Source: Lanius collurio (taxonomy: Eukaryota > Chordata > Aves > Passeriformes > Laniidae). Taken from it: DNA of 64,000 nucleotides. A model generated the notes under the pieces. That model saw only the letters and a program-made list of their open reading frames with translations, was not told where the DNA came from and did not search any database. Made by a program: the position numbers and the translations under genes. The DNA lies in assembly GCA_020086605.1 (NCBI GenBank), contig JACBWW010000020.1, forward strand, positions 11,118,424 to 11,182,423, in the 5' to 3' direction. Below, piece after piece: positions 11,427-22,474 of the stretch. How positions within the stretch are numbered: the stretch's first letter is position 1; every line of letters starts with the position of its first letter.

Positions 11427-12862
11427 CTAGGGTAAGCACAAATCAACAGCTTAGTTGCCAGTGTTAGGGAACATGGAAATTATGAAGTAATACTAATTAA
11501 CACTGTGAGGAATCCTGAGGTAAATGAGAAATGAATATAAAAATACACTGCAAAAAGAAACAGATTTATTTGCATAAGTATGTCAGATTGGTGTGTAAAA
11601 TATATAAGTAAAAATTTTTGAAAACACTGTATTTCCAAAGCCAAACCCATCTTATATTTAACAGATTTTTAAAGAACTTTCAATAGAAATTTGGCTGCAA
11701 TTAGACCTATGAATTAGGTGGATGTGTTCTTGAAAGCCCATCTTTGTATGCTTTTTAAGGATATTTTACAAGACTGTGGAAGTGACTTTTATGAAAAAAT
11801 ATTTTCCTAGCAGAATAGTTTCCTTCCATGACTTGGAGGTAATAATTAAGGACATTTGTTTGCATTTTTTCAAAGTAGCAGAAAATACTAGGGTTTAGCA
11901 TTCTTTGCTTACTTGGATACAGCTCTTGGGTCACATCTACAATTTCAGATGTGTATCAATTAATAAACAGCAGACAACAAAGTGAATATGTTGTATTATG
12001 TACATACAGGAACTATCCAGATCAGCTGTGTAAGAACCAGGCTAGCTTCCTACATGCATAAATTGTATAGAAACATTCATATTATGTGCTGTGTGGAGGT
12101 GGGTCCAAACTACCCAGATATGGTTTTCTTTGGTATTCACTTAGATGGATGAAATTATATCAGAGGAAGGCTTGTAAGACAATGATGTTAGAAAGATTTT
12201 AGAACTATAAAGAGAGTCTGTTAGTACTTTTCCCTGAGTTACAGAGGTATCCTGTGGGATTCTAGGATGACATATGAGCCCTACCTTAACCTCAAAGTGA
12301 ATTAGGGAAAAACTGAGGGGAAAAAAAGAGATGCCTGTTTAGGAAATTATATTTTGAGGCTTGATCCCAATTATTCAGTTTCAATGTACATCAGTACTGA
12401 AAAGCATGCCATCAGGACATGTTGTTGTTCAAAACCATACAGAATTATTAAAAATATTTTTGTATCTTGGGATTTTTTCCCCAGAATGAATGTTCAACAG
12501 AAGTTCTATTAAATTTATTAATTAAATATCCTTAAATCCTCGAAATTTGATGCAAAGTTTTAACACTTCAAAGAGTATTATAGCTATTAAGGATAAAAAA
12601 TAGATTTTAAAATAATTTTTGTAAATTAAATTTAGTAAGAAATTAATTTGACATATCAAAAATTAATTATGATGATGTTAGATTATGGATGCAAAAAGGC
12701 TAAAGCAGAGAAATTCTTCAGTTTTCTCTCACAAGTATGTGGGAAACTTGTGAAACTTCTTTCACATGCAGCCTAAGGGAAACAGATAGTACATTATATA
12801 AACTACTTTTCTGTCCTTGCACCTGTTGATTTTCACTGTATTGTTTTGGGAACTCTAAGACA
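11427..12862. other. No recognised feature
   Basis: AT-rich DNA without a convincing frame or repeat landmark. Confidence 0.5.
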
Positions 12863-13062
12863 TGTTTTGGATATGGACGCCTTGCCATCCGACCTATCAC
12901 CTTGGAGAGGTGGTGGATCAATGGGCCAATCATGAATTTTCTGTAGCAAACCACGTTATAAAAGGTAGATTTTTCATTAAAGCTTTGCTTCGGCCATGTG
13001 TTCCTGACCTGAGTCTGCAGTCTCTTTTTTGTCACTACCTGAGGTCTACAGTGACAGTAGAT
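12863..13062 (+). mobile_element. LTR (partial or short), plus strand
   Basis: The order of promoter signals is that of an LTR: CCAAT at 12926-12930, TATAAAAG at 12957-12964, then ATTAAA at 12976-12981 followed by a U5-like 'gctttgcttcggccatgtg' region ending near 'acagtgaca'. The proposed start is the TG at 12863 ('tgttttggatatgg'), but the U3 may reach further left. I found no clear target duplication. Open frames over it on both strands (12718-13065 and 12862-13080) are not genes. Confidence 0.6.
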
Positions 13063-13069
13063 CATTCTA

Positions 13070-13275
13070 TAGGATCATAGAATTAAAATATCAGAGACTT
13101 TTTGAGACAGAAAGGGAACCTCTTTGAGACAGAAAGGTAAACCTTATAGTTCAAACTCTCAGCTCAAAGAATGGTGAGCTAACACAAGCTGGTGAGGAGC
13201 AAGTTCAGTTGGGTTCTCAATATCTCCACAGATGGATTCCACATTCTCTCAATGCCTGAGTTATGGGTGCTAGAT
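13070..13275 (-). repeat. CR1 3' region, minus strand
   Basis: It begins with 'aggatcatagaatta', the reverse complement of the CR1 tail, and continues with 'ctcagctcaaagaatgg', 'agttgggttctcaatatctcca' and 'gatggattccaca', blocks in CR1 order. A unit of about 22 bases (tttttgagacagaaaggg) is tandemly doubled at about 13098-13141. It is short and 5'-truncated. Confidence 0.8.
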
Positions 13276-14624
13276 GTGCTCTGATCCCAAACCCCCGATT
13301 TATCCATTTTGTTTGAGGTTGTAATAAGAGAACTAGATTGAAGTGAAAGCCCTCTGGAAGGTAAATTTCATTCAAAGTAAAGTAGACTTGAGGAATTTCT
13401 TTAGGTACAGATTTCTTATTGATCTCTCATCACATTTTAATATATTAAAAACAAACAAACAAACAAACAAAAAAAACTAAAGCCCAAATTATTTATGTAG
13501 TCCCATAATTGTGTTTCCATGATAGAAACACTTTATAAAGTGCTGTTGTTTTCCTTAGAAACTGATATTTATAAAAGTGCCTAGAAAATTATATTCCTTA
13601 GAAACTGATATTCATGAAATTCCCAATCATTTAACTGTGGCAGAACTGCAAAAGAAATTAATTAAGAATGTGGGGTAAAGTTAGAAAGAAATAAGAATGA
13701 TGAAGATATCTTTGGGTGCCTGCAGGGAATAACCAAAATGAAGAATATATTAGAATAAATGCCACACAAACTCACAACAACTCACACAAGCACTCACACA
13801 AATTATATAATACATAATTAACTATTCTAGAGATACAGTAAGATAAGCAACTTGTCTAGTCAAATCCTCATCTATTTTAAGTGAGATAAACATTGAAATT
13901 TTACTGGTTTGGACCAGATGTACAGGATTAATTTTCCTGGTAATTTAAAAAAATTTCAGTACTACCTAGAAATAATTATTATTTAATGGTTTAAATTTTA
14001 TTCTTGACTTATTTCAAGAGTCCATTTTTAATGAAAGCAAAAGGTTAATTTAATAATCTTGAATTTGAGAATAAATGATACAATGAATGGATGCCTGGAG
14101 TTTTCTTGCTTCACCAGATACAGGTTAGAGTGATAAAGGTTACCTTTAGTGTAAATAAATGAAAGTAATTGCAAAATCATTGACAATTTAAGAAAAAACA
14201 CAGTAATTAAAGAACTTTTATCTACCTTTGACATATGTATTGATTATCTTTTGAAAACACTCCAAAGTACTTGGGAGAAGGAGGGAGGAGACTTATTTTC
14301 TTCTTGTTTTTTATCCATGAAAAAACTCCGCTTGGAGTCAAGACTTCAGACCCTATATCCACAACAGACATCACTCTGTCTCTCCTGCTCTCACAGTTCA
14401 AAATTTAAAGTTAAGTAAAATATATTTTCAGTAGGTTCACTAATGGCTTTGCACAGATAAAATTCATGTTGCATGGAAAAGAAAGCTGTAATTGCCAATT
14501 GCTATAGATAACGCAATTGTAAAAATATACATCTGTGAAAAGATCACTAGATTATGAGAAAAACATACTACCCTTTGAAACTATCACACTAAGTGATGAT
14601 TGGACTATATAAAAGTTAGTTAGG
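13276..14624. other. No gene; minor simple repeats
   Basis: This contains the (AAAC)n tract listed separately and a direct repeat of 'ttccttagaaactgatatt' at about 13551 and 13594. The rest is AT-rich DNA with no recognised element. Confidence 0.5.
13448..13478 (+). repeat. (AAAC)n microsatellite
   Basis: Five tandem aaac units followed by an A run. It is a short simple repeat. Confidence 0.9.
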
Positions 14625-15085
14625 TGAGCAGCAGCAGCAGCTACAGTAACTTCTGGGGACTGAACACCGGAATGCGTTGGGCACGGGGTTCCTGGAATTT
14701 GGGGAACCTGAGTCAGAACCCACCACGAGTCAGCAGAGCTGGCAAGCAAGGCTGATGTGCTGGGGGCACTGCCAGGGGCAGCTGCAGAAGATTTAAGGAG
14801 CTCCTGGGAGCAGTGTGAACAGGGCAGGCAAACAAGGCGGGGTTCGGCAGTTCTCACAGGGGGGACAGGCACCCTCCCAGCCCCAGAGGGGAGCTCAACT
14901 AGGGGTCAGTACCCACCCAGCTAGAGCAGACCTAGCTTTGTTTTCACCTGGTCAAAAGTTGTCATCAGAAGGAATCTGGCAACTCAGACAGAACTGCCAC
15001 GTAAACAGGCAGCTATCTAAATCTCCAGCTACAGGGAGTGCCCAGCTGCAGGCAGTGCTTGGGGATGCCATGAGTATATTATAAA
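14625..15085. other. Unclassified GC-rich block
   Basis: About 460 bases stand out sharply from the AT-rich flanks in base composition. The left side starts with a short (AGC)n run and the right side stops at 'atgagtatattataa'. Open frames run on both strands (14552-14872 minus, 106 residues; 14815-15084 plus, 89 residues), both rich in Ser, Pro, Gln and Ala, but neither shows a domain I know. It could be part of an ERV leader or gag region, a CR1 5' region, or an old processed copy of a GC-rich transcript. Minus-strand 'gtgcccaacgc' faintly recalls retroviral primer-binding sites, but this is weak. Confidence 0.45.
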
Positions 15086-16012
15086 AAAATTGGTCTTGTT
15101 CTTTTCATAGGTTCAGATAAAATGAAATATTGCAAACTAAATTGTGAGGGGAAAAAAAAACCCAACTTTTTAAATATGCAATTTTCTTTTTAGTTGAATA
15201 TTTTTCATTGTTCTGTTCCTTACACAGAAAAAATCCACTTTCCCAAAGTTTCTTTCAGAAAGTTCATTAGGATAAATTTTGTGTGCATCAGAGTTGCCAA
15301 AAACCCTTCATATCTGAGTGGAATACCTCTATTTCAGTAAAAGAAGACTCACCTCAAGTCTTTCTGATCTTGTAGGGATTCTTGCCATGAATTAAGATGG
15401 TACTGAGATCAAGTCCCACATGTTTCACTGGAATCAGCAGAAACACTGAAAATTTCATCTAGAACTGAAGGCTTTGTATAAGAAGAAATAATTATAGTTT
15501 CTATTAATATTCAAGTATGTTTGAATTACATATCATCAGTGTAGTAGAAAAATTATGTGTAAACATTTATATTTTTCATTAACTAAAACTGATATATCAC
15601 ACCTTTAACCATTAATGTTTGCTTTATCCTTCAAGAAATTAAATGTTTTTCAGTTGTAGTAAGAAAGATTGTTTATAATTGTTATTCTCTGCCTGTATGA
15701 GCTCATAAAGCTTACAATAAATCTACTTTTCTTTTTCCCTGCAAGATATCATTATCAAACCATGATATCAGATAGCTTAAAATTTATGGAATATTTTCAG
15801 GAAATGATAGGAAATATGCTCATATATTACAATTGGTAAAAAATAACTAGGTAGCATCTCTTTTATATATAAAACATTGTATCTTTATACTAGTATCATT
15901 ACCCCAAAACATGTAAATTCTATTTCACTAGCAAAGTTTGAATATAGTCCAGAACAATTATGCTACTTGGATTCATGGTATTGAGATTCTCTCTGACTTC
16001 CTGTAGCTACTT
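15086..16012. other. No recognised feature
   Basis: AT-rich DNA without a recognisable element. A small TA-rich patch lies at 15865-15895. Confidence 0.5.
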
Positions 16013-16107
16013 TTCTGATTTAGAATTCCAGTGCAAGACATGAAAACACTACTAATCAACACCATATTTGATAGTCGTGCAATTGTCGGTGTTTAGTAAA
16101 ACTTTTG
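16013..16107 (+). repeat. Unnamed dispersed repeat, copy 1
   Basis: About 95 bases align in the same orientation with 23175-23268. Shared blocks are 'aattcca.tgcaa', 'catggaaac.ct', 'atatttgatag', 'gtgcaa', 'ggtg' and 'tttagt.aaactttt'. By eye roughly three quarters of positions agree. A CR1 starts about 40 bases downstream, so the right end of this copy may have been cut by that insertion. Confidence 0.6.
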
Positions 16108-16149
16108 CTTCACACACTGGTATTATATACCACTGTAAGTGAAGGTTTG

Positions 16150-17690
16150 AGACTAATGAAATTGAAAAGCCACAAGTCTATGGGGCTGGATAACATGCAT
16201 ATATCCAAGGGTCCTGATGGAACTGGCTGATGCTGTTGCCAAACATCGTATTTGAAATGTCATGGCAGTAACACAATGTCCCCAGAGACTGGAAAAAGGA
16301 TAACATAACTCCTATTTTTAAAAGAGGGAGAAAGGCAGATCCTGGGTACTACAGATCAGCTAGCCTCACCTCTGTGCCTGCTAAGATCATGGAGTAGGTC
16401 CTCATGGAAACAATGTTAAAGCATATCCAAGACAAGGAGGTGATTCAAGATGGCCAGCACGGCCTTATCAAAAGACAACTGTGCCTCATCAGTCTGGTGC
16501 CTTCCATGACAGGGTGACTGCAATGTTTAACAAGAGAAGACCAGCCTAAAATTCTATGAGGCCTTTGACATGGTCCCATGTCCCACTCTTGTCTCCAGAT
16601 TGGAGAGATACGTTGGAAAGGTGGATTATTTGCTGGATTAGAACTTGACTGGATGGACACAGCCAGTGAGCTGTGGTCAATAGCTCTATATCTAGGTGGA
16701 GGCTGGTGACAAGGGGCATCGCCCCGGGCTCTGTCTTTGGGCTGGTGCTCTTTAATATCATTATCAACAGCACAGACAGCAAGAGTGAGTGAGCATTCAG
16801 CAGGTCTGCAGATGGCCCAAAGCTGAGTGGTGCAGTTCCCCTGGTAGAAAAGGATGCCATTCAGAGGGACCTGGACAAACTTGAGAAGTGGGCTCATGGG
16901 AACTTCATGAAGTCCAAGAAGTCCAAGTGTGACATGCTGCACCTGGTTCAGGGCAATCCCAGATATGAGCACAGGCTGGGCAAAGAGCTCATTGGTAGCA
17001 GCTCTGTGAAGCAGGATTTGAGAATTCTCATGCATGAAAAGCTGGACATGAGCAAACAGCAGGCCAGAAAGCATGCCAACTCACACCCCAGAAAGCCAAC
17101 TTCATCCTGAGATCCATGAAGAGATGAGTGGCCAGCAGGTTGAGAGCAGTGATTCTCCCCCTCTACTTGTGAGATTCTGCCTGGAGTATTTCACCCAGGT
17201 CTGGGTCTTCAGCATGAGAAAGATGTGGGCCTGTTGGAACAAGTCCAGAGGAGGACCACAAAGATGATCAGGGGGTTGAAGCACCTCTCCTATGGAGACA
17301 GGCTGAGGGAGTTGTAGTTGTTCAGCCTGGAGAAGAGAAGGCTCTGGGGACATCTTATAGACTTCTAGTATTTAAAGGGAGCTTGTAGAAAAGAGGGGGC
17401 ATGGATTTTTTTACACGGGCAGATAGTGATAAGACAAAAGGGTATGGTATTAAACTGTAAGAGGAAAAAATTAGATCAGAGCTCAGGGGAAAATTTTTTA
17501 CTCTAGGGGAGGTAAGGCACTAGAACAGGTTGCCCAGAGAAGTTGTGGATGGCCCATCCCTGGAAGTGTTCAAGTCCAGGTTGGATGGGGCTTTGAGGAA
17601 CCTGTTTTTGTGGGTGTTATCCTTCCCCTTGGTGGGAGACTTGGAACTAGATGATATCTAAGGGACCATCAAACCATTCTATGTTTCTAC
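16150..17690 (+). pseudogene. CR1 retrotransposon with decayed reverse transcriptase ORF2
   Basis: This is the longest CR1 in the window, about 1.54 kb, truncated at its 5' side inside the reverse transcriptase. Read in shifting frames, the DNA encodes typical CR1 RT blocks: a 'KSMGxDN' opening, 'PxDWKK'-like and 'KADPGYY'-like segments (about 16280-16360), an 'FDMV' block (about 16562), a 'GSVFGxVLFNI' block (about 16727-16760), a degenerate 'ADxPKL' segment where the catalytic YxDD/FADD region should lie (about 16800-16825), then the thumb and C-terminal region to about 17600. Frameshifts and in-frame stops interrupt it repeatedly, so no active enzyme can be made. The 3' end carries the usual 'gaactagatgatatctaaggg' and 'accattctatg' tail. 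The 209-residue minus-strand frame (16445-17074) is antisense to it. Confidence 0.93.
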
Positions 17691-17735
17691 AGGTAAGTGA
17701 GTTTTAAGTGACACATCAAAATGGTTGCAATATTT

Positions 17736-17980
17736 TGTGGAGGTGGGTCCCTGTCCCTGTCCCCAGGTCACGTGTGCCCCATACCTGTTCCTGATTGGGT
17801 GGTGTGTGTGCCTGGAGCTGGGGCGGGAGAAGGACCAGGAAAGAGTCGGCTTGGGAACTCCGGCCATGCGGTTGGAGAAATAAAATCATCCCTGAACATC
17901 TACAAAAATACTGCTTCATCTGTCCTTCCAACTCCATCGCCTCATATATATTGTTGTAAGGGTTCCCCGCACTGCAACAG
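17736..17980 (+). mobile_element. Short solo LTR (family A), plus strand
   Basis: This matches, in inverted orientation, the 3' LTR at 37659-37914. Both have the same 'ggaggtg', 'ccaggtcac', 'tgccccat.cctgttcctga.tgggtggt' and 'aataaaat.atccctgaacatct' blocks, the same 'tgcttcatct.tccttc' segment and a 'ttgtaaggattcccc' type end. AATAAA lies at 17879-17884. It starts at a TG (17736) and closes near 'caaca(g)'. The pentamer TATTT lies just before (17731-17735) and just after (17981-17985), a possible target duplication if one extra G is allowed at the right end. No polypurine tract or internal sequence precedes it, which fits a solo LTR. Several small frames overlap it and mean nothing. Confidence 0.82.
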
Positions 17981-17985
17981 TATTT

Positions 17986-19855
17986 AGGCTCTATGTCACA
18001 AAAATACAGGTCTGGAATATTCTCCTTCTGCCTTTATTTGATTTTGTTTTTTGTTTTGTTTTAAGACATGTCTCCTTCTTTAAGAATGGAAAGAAGCAAA
18101 ACTGCCATCTCAGCAGGATTTTCTCCTTTGGTAAAATTGTTCAGCATGTATATATTAAAAAAAATTGTCTGCTTTTGCATGTCCATACATACATGTAAGA
18201 ACTTACAGGCACGCAGAAGCAGACTTTTTTTTTTCTTTTTTTTAATGGCAACTATAGCACAGGAAGTGAGTATCATGAAAGAATATGGAGAAAGAATCAT
18301 AATGGTTACATTTAAGGAACTAAGAGCTATACAAAATTGTACAAGGATGATATTAAAAGTTACAGATAACCAGTAAATATCAGCAGGAATCACTTGGATA
18401 TAGTACTATGTAAAGGGGTCCCACCATTTCAGGGAAAATCACATTTTGTAAAGGTCTTAATTTTCTAAATTTTTTCTATTCCTAGTCATCAAGCCCCTAA
18501 TTTGTTATCAATTGCTGTTCTTACAATTTCATTCCATTGTTGCAGTGAAATGTGATCTATGTATGTCAAATGAAAATCTGACAGCTGTAGATTAATCAGT
18601 AGACTGCTCTTCAGAATTTTTTGCAGCATTCTACATCAGTTCAAAAAAGTTTAACATGACATTTCAAAGCACTACACAACATACTACTAGCTTAATACTC
18701 ATTAAAAGTTTGCTGAAATACCTCAAAAATACAAGCACATTATAATTCAGACATTGTTTTGAATGGAAGTACTGCAATGTCTGCTTGTTTTTATTAGCTA
18801 CTAGCACAGCAAATGATGCTGTTATCAAGACTGATTACACTCCTTGCAGAGTTGATTCTGCTAAAAATATTTATTGATTAATAGAAAAGAGTTGGGACAA
18901 AATGGCAGTAAAAAAATAGATGAGGAAAAGCAATGAGTTGATTCAGAGTTTCATGTGTAAAAAGATAGAGGGAATATTTATTCATTTGTCAGAGATATTT
19001 TTTTTCTTAAAAACTTCTCTAAAATTACTTTCTTAAAGTCTGGGATTTCTAAAAGTAGAAATTTCCTGCAGCAATGAGTGGAACATGATATTCTGAATCT
19101 CATTTGCAGTGAGGATATGCCTTAGTCCTATGGACTCAGGGAAGATTTTATTTTAGATTTTATTGTAGCTTCATATTTGCAAAGAAGGTTAAGAAACTCT
19201 CAGGCTCATGACTTGCTGCTCTTCCATGTTGGAAGTAATAGATTCATATATTCTTAAATGGTCTTAGGAGTTCCATAAATATGCAAATGGAACATAAATT
19301 CTTCAAATTAAAAATAAATAAAATATTACTTGTGGCTAATGTTAAGGCTAAATACTAAGATACTGTGGAAAATAAAGAAACTACAAAACTCAGACATGAT
19401 GTTGTTTGACTTGCTCAAATTGCATTTTTTTTCCTCCTTTTGAGGAGAAAGCTATCATTAAGGATTGTAATTTTGCAGGATCAAATAAAATGTTAAGTAT
19501 CATAATTTCAGAATTTATTTTATTTCGGATGCTCTTGACATTACTCAGAACCACCAGACCAACTAAATACAATTATCTACGAAGGGAAACCTGAATTTTG
19601 ATACAGTTGTGGCTTTGTACTACAGAATTTTAGGATATGGATATATTACATCTGATCACTCTTATTAAAACAATGATGTTAATTCACCATTAGTGCTTTA
19701 AGTTCCACAGTGTAATTCTGAGGATCCCTAATATCCATAAACCCAATGAAATTAAGATTATAAAGACAGTTTCCAGAATGCTGTTGTTTGGATAAGTTTG
19801 TTATCATTTTGTCTTTCTAATGTTTGGAGTATTGTCTTCTCTTTTCCTACTATGC
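17986..19855. other. No gene (1.9 kb)
   Basis: AT-rich DNA with a T-rich patch at 18223-18243. Overlapping frames of about 100 residues on both strands at 18061-18393 have no recognisable domain and include a lysine run produced by that patch. No other structure was seen. Confidence 0.5.
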
Positions 19856-20935
19856 TGTATTGCATTTGCATGGACAGGTTTTGGTAGGAGGGCAGGCTAC
19901 AGGGGTGACTTTTGTAAGAAGCAGCCAGAAGCTTCTCCCACGTCTGTCAAAGCCAATTCCAGCTGGCTCCATGATGAACCTGGCCAAGAATGAGCCCATC
20001 AGCAGTGGTGGTATTGCCTCTTAAGGGTACAAACTGCCGCCCAACATCAACCAGAGAGCAGAGGAACATGTTAGAGGAACAGCTCTGCAGACACCAAAGT
20101 CAGTGGAGAAGGAGGGGAAGGAGGTGCTCCAGGCACTGGAGCCAAGGGGAAGATCACTGCACCCATGGAGAAGATCGTGCTGAGGCAGCTGTGCCCCTGC
20201 AGCCCATGGAGGACCAGAGTGAAGCAGACGTCCTTCTGCATGCTCTGAAGGACCCTGTACTGGAGACTGTGGAAGCCCAAAGGAAACAGTGACCTTGTGG
20301 AAAATCCTCACTGGAGCGGGGTCCTGGCAGGACCTGTGACCTCATGGAGAGAGGAGCAGATTTGCTGGCAGGACTTGGGACCCTGCAGGGAACCCATGCT
20401 GCAGCAGTCTGTTCCTGAAGGACTGCACCCTGTGGGTTGAATCCATGCCAGAGCAGTTTGCAAAGAACTGTCTCCTGGGGGAAGGGCTCACATTAGAGAA
20501 ATTCAAGGAGAACTTCCTCCTGCGAGAGCAAGCCCACGCTGGAGCAAGGGAAGAATGTGAGGCGGAAGCAGCAGAGACAGAGTGTGATGAAGTGACCACA
20601 ATCAGCAGTCCCTGCCCTTCTGGGCAACTTGGGGGGAAGAAGCTGAAAAATCAAGAGGGAAGTTGAGCTGGGGAAAAAAGGAAGTGGATGGGAGAAAACA
20701 TGTTTGAAGATTTTTTTCTCATTACCCTACTCTGATTTGATTGTAATAAATTAAATTAATTTCCCCAAGCTGAATCTATTTTATCTGTGACTGTAATTGA
20801 TGAGTGATCTCTCCCTGCCCAGGGATCTCAACCAATGACCCTTTTGTTATATTTTTAATCCTGCCCAGATAAGGAGGGCCGTGATAGAGCAGCTTTGGTG
20901 GGCACCTGATGTCCAGCCAGGGTCAACCCACCACA
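19856..20935 (+). mobile_element. Long solo LTR (family B), plus strand
   Basis: A 1.08-kb element starts 'tgtattgcatttgc' and ends 'gggtcaacccaccaca'. It matches, in inverted orientation, 36483-37462. Internally it carries several degenerate copies of a cassette of roughly 50 bases built around 'ccacgctggagcag' and 'gaaggactgcaccc'. AATAAA is at 20745-20750, followed by a U5-like stretch to the closing CA. The flanks TATGC (19851-19855) and TATAC (20936-20940) agree at four of five positions and may be a decayed target duplication. I recognise the pattern as a common avian LTR of ERV type but do not assign a family name. Frames inside (19824-20666) follow the cassette repeats and do not look like host genes. 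Confidence 0.85.
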
Positions 20936-21477
20936 TATACATAATTAAGCAATAAATTATCAAAATGAAGTTCAGTTAAAAATACTTCTAAAAATAAACA
21001 ATAACACACACCCCACCCCCCTTCCCCCAAACCCCCAGATATAAGAAAATACAGATTATGACAGACTTCATTGTCATTGGGCAGAATTAGGACTATGAAT
21101 ACTGTTGCCAGACCTGATTCTGATCCTGTCTTTCTGGCTTTTCATCCTGGCTCCTCACAAGCAAGGACAGTTCTCTGTACAGTTTTTGTGTGACTCCTCA
21201 CCTTCCCATGCAGAGCAGCCAGCCCTTGCTGCTTACTTCCAGTTACAGCAAATTGCCATCAGCACTCCCTCATTTGGCACTGAAGGAGGATGATGGTATT
21301 TATGCAGCAGGTTTCTTCATCCTTAGTCCTGGGCTCTACCTGAGACATTTTCATATGTTCTCCTCATGAATCTGCTTACTTCATCTCTCAGGCAGACTGA
21401 CATAAATGTTAGTAAAAGTTTTACTATGGATGGCATTTACAGAGCTTCAGCTGAAGCAGGTGAGGTCGTACCGATCA
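20936..21477. other. No gene; holds a C-rich tract
   Basis: A C-rich tract at 21011-21036 is listed separately. The rest, to 21477, has no recognised element. Small frames at 21105-21293 and 21366-21548 show no domain. Confidence 0.5.
21011..21036 (-). other. Candidate G-quadruplex motif
   Basis: The plus strand has four C runs (4, 6, 5 and 5 bases) separated by A, TT and AAA. The minus strand therefore has four G runs of at least four with loops of one to three bases, a textbook quadruplex pattern. It starts 76 bases to the right of the family B LTR. Confidence 0.75.
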
Positions 21478-22060
21478 CTTGGCAACCAGCCACCAATCCA
21501 AATAACATCAAACCAGCTGAAACTGAGGCAAGCACAGACCAACCCTGACAATCTGCACTCTCAGGTCAGGAAAATGAGAGAAGTCTACTTTTTGATTTTT
21601 ATTTACAGCTAAATTGTTAATTCATGGCTTCTTTTGTTTTAGTTTTGATTTCTTTCATAGAATTGCAGCAATATTTTTTGGGAGAAATCTCTGGAAGTTG
21701 TGTGATCCAACATCCAGCCCCTAATAGAATTGTCAACATGAGATTTTACATAGCTACAAACAGTGTACTCCTTAACCTCATCTCCTTCTGACTGATCAAG
21801 GCCAACAGGATCAATCTTTAGTTCTAAGTGATGGCCCAAAAGCCCCTGACCACTCAGACATGACTTTGACACTTTTTGTTCCTTTTTTTGTTTACTGTTT
21901 TTGGCACTGACAAGTGTTTCTCCCACATGCACTGTGGTCACTATTTCAAGCAGCTCTTGAGCTCTAACCCTTTTCATTGGAATGAATAAATCAGTGCTCC
22001 TGACCACCATGCAGTCCTCTATTGGACACTCTCAAGTGTCTTGAAATTCCTCTTCAAGTA
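21478..22060 (-). repeat. Composite repeat, copy 2 (inverted)
   Basis: The reverse complement of this segment aligns with 8640-9378 over most of its length, about 80% by eye. It lacks the roughly 160-base CR1-like stretch present there. A 123-residue minus-strand frame (21639-22010) spans it. Its C-terminal part, around 'GWMLD.TTSRDF', has the same reading in the frame at 9016-9210 of the other copy, but that DNA corresponds to a CR1-like 3' region, so I do not call it a gene. Confidence 0.7.
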
Positions 22061-22354
22061 GAGGCTCAAATCATTTCCAGGTGTGGCCTTTTCTGTGCAG
22101 TGCAGAAAATGGCAGTCACTTCCCTCTTTTGTTGGCTCCATGTCCTCTAATGTAGTTCAGTTCTGGGCTGTGGGGGCATTTTGATTAATTGGCAAGTGAG
22201 AATGCAGTTCTGGCTTATGGTCACTTGAGTCATTTTCATCAGGGCTATTATTTTCTATAATAGACTATAATAATATAACTAATATAACTATTTTCTCCCA
22301 AGTTTAAGGATATATGTAGTTATTTCACTCTACGTACACAAATTCTTAATTTAC
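22061..22354. other. No recognised feature
   Basis: Mixed-composition DNA. A few 'taatataac' iterations lie at 22270-22290. Confidence 0.45.
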
Positions 22355-22474
22355 CTTGTTAAACTGATGCAAATGGAAATAACAAATTTCTTGGTTTTAC
22401 ATGGATGTACTTGGGAGGGACATTGAATATCTATTTTTCATTCTGTTTTTTCATGTGAACATACCTCATGAAGA
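22355..22474 (+). repeat. Left arm of a young inverted repeat
   Basis: These 120 bases are almost the exact reverse complement of 23489-23609. I count two substitutions and one single-base indel. The arm runs from 'cttgttaaactgatgc' to 'cctcatgaaga'. Identity stops abruptly at both ends. No flanking duplication was found. Confidence 0.88.

Noticed and set aside
16445..17074. 209-residue open frame on the minus strand
   Set aside because: It is antisense to the CR1 reverse transcriptase remnant at 16150-17690 and its peptide has no recognisable domain.
19990..20666. Several overlapping frames suggesting a gene
   Set aside because: They follow the repeated cassette of the family B LTR. The same cassette gives frames in the inverted copy at 36782-37312.
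21639..22010. 123-residue minus-strand frame partly shared with the copy at 9.0 kb
   Set aside because: The shared part coincides with CR1-like 3' sequence, which is non-coding in CR1. I treat the similarity as DNA-level repeat homology.
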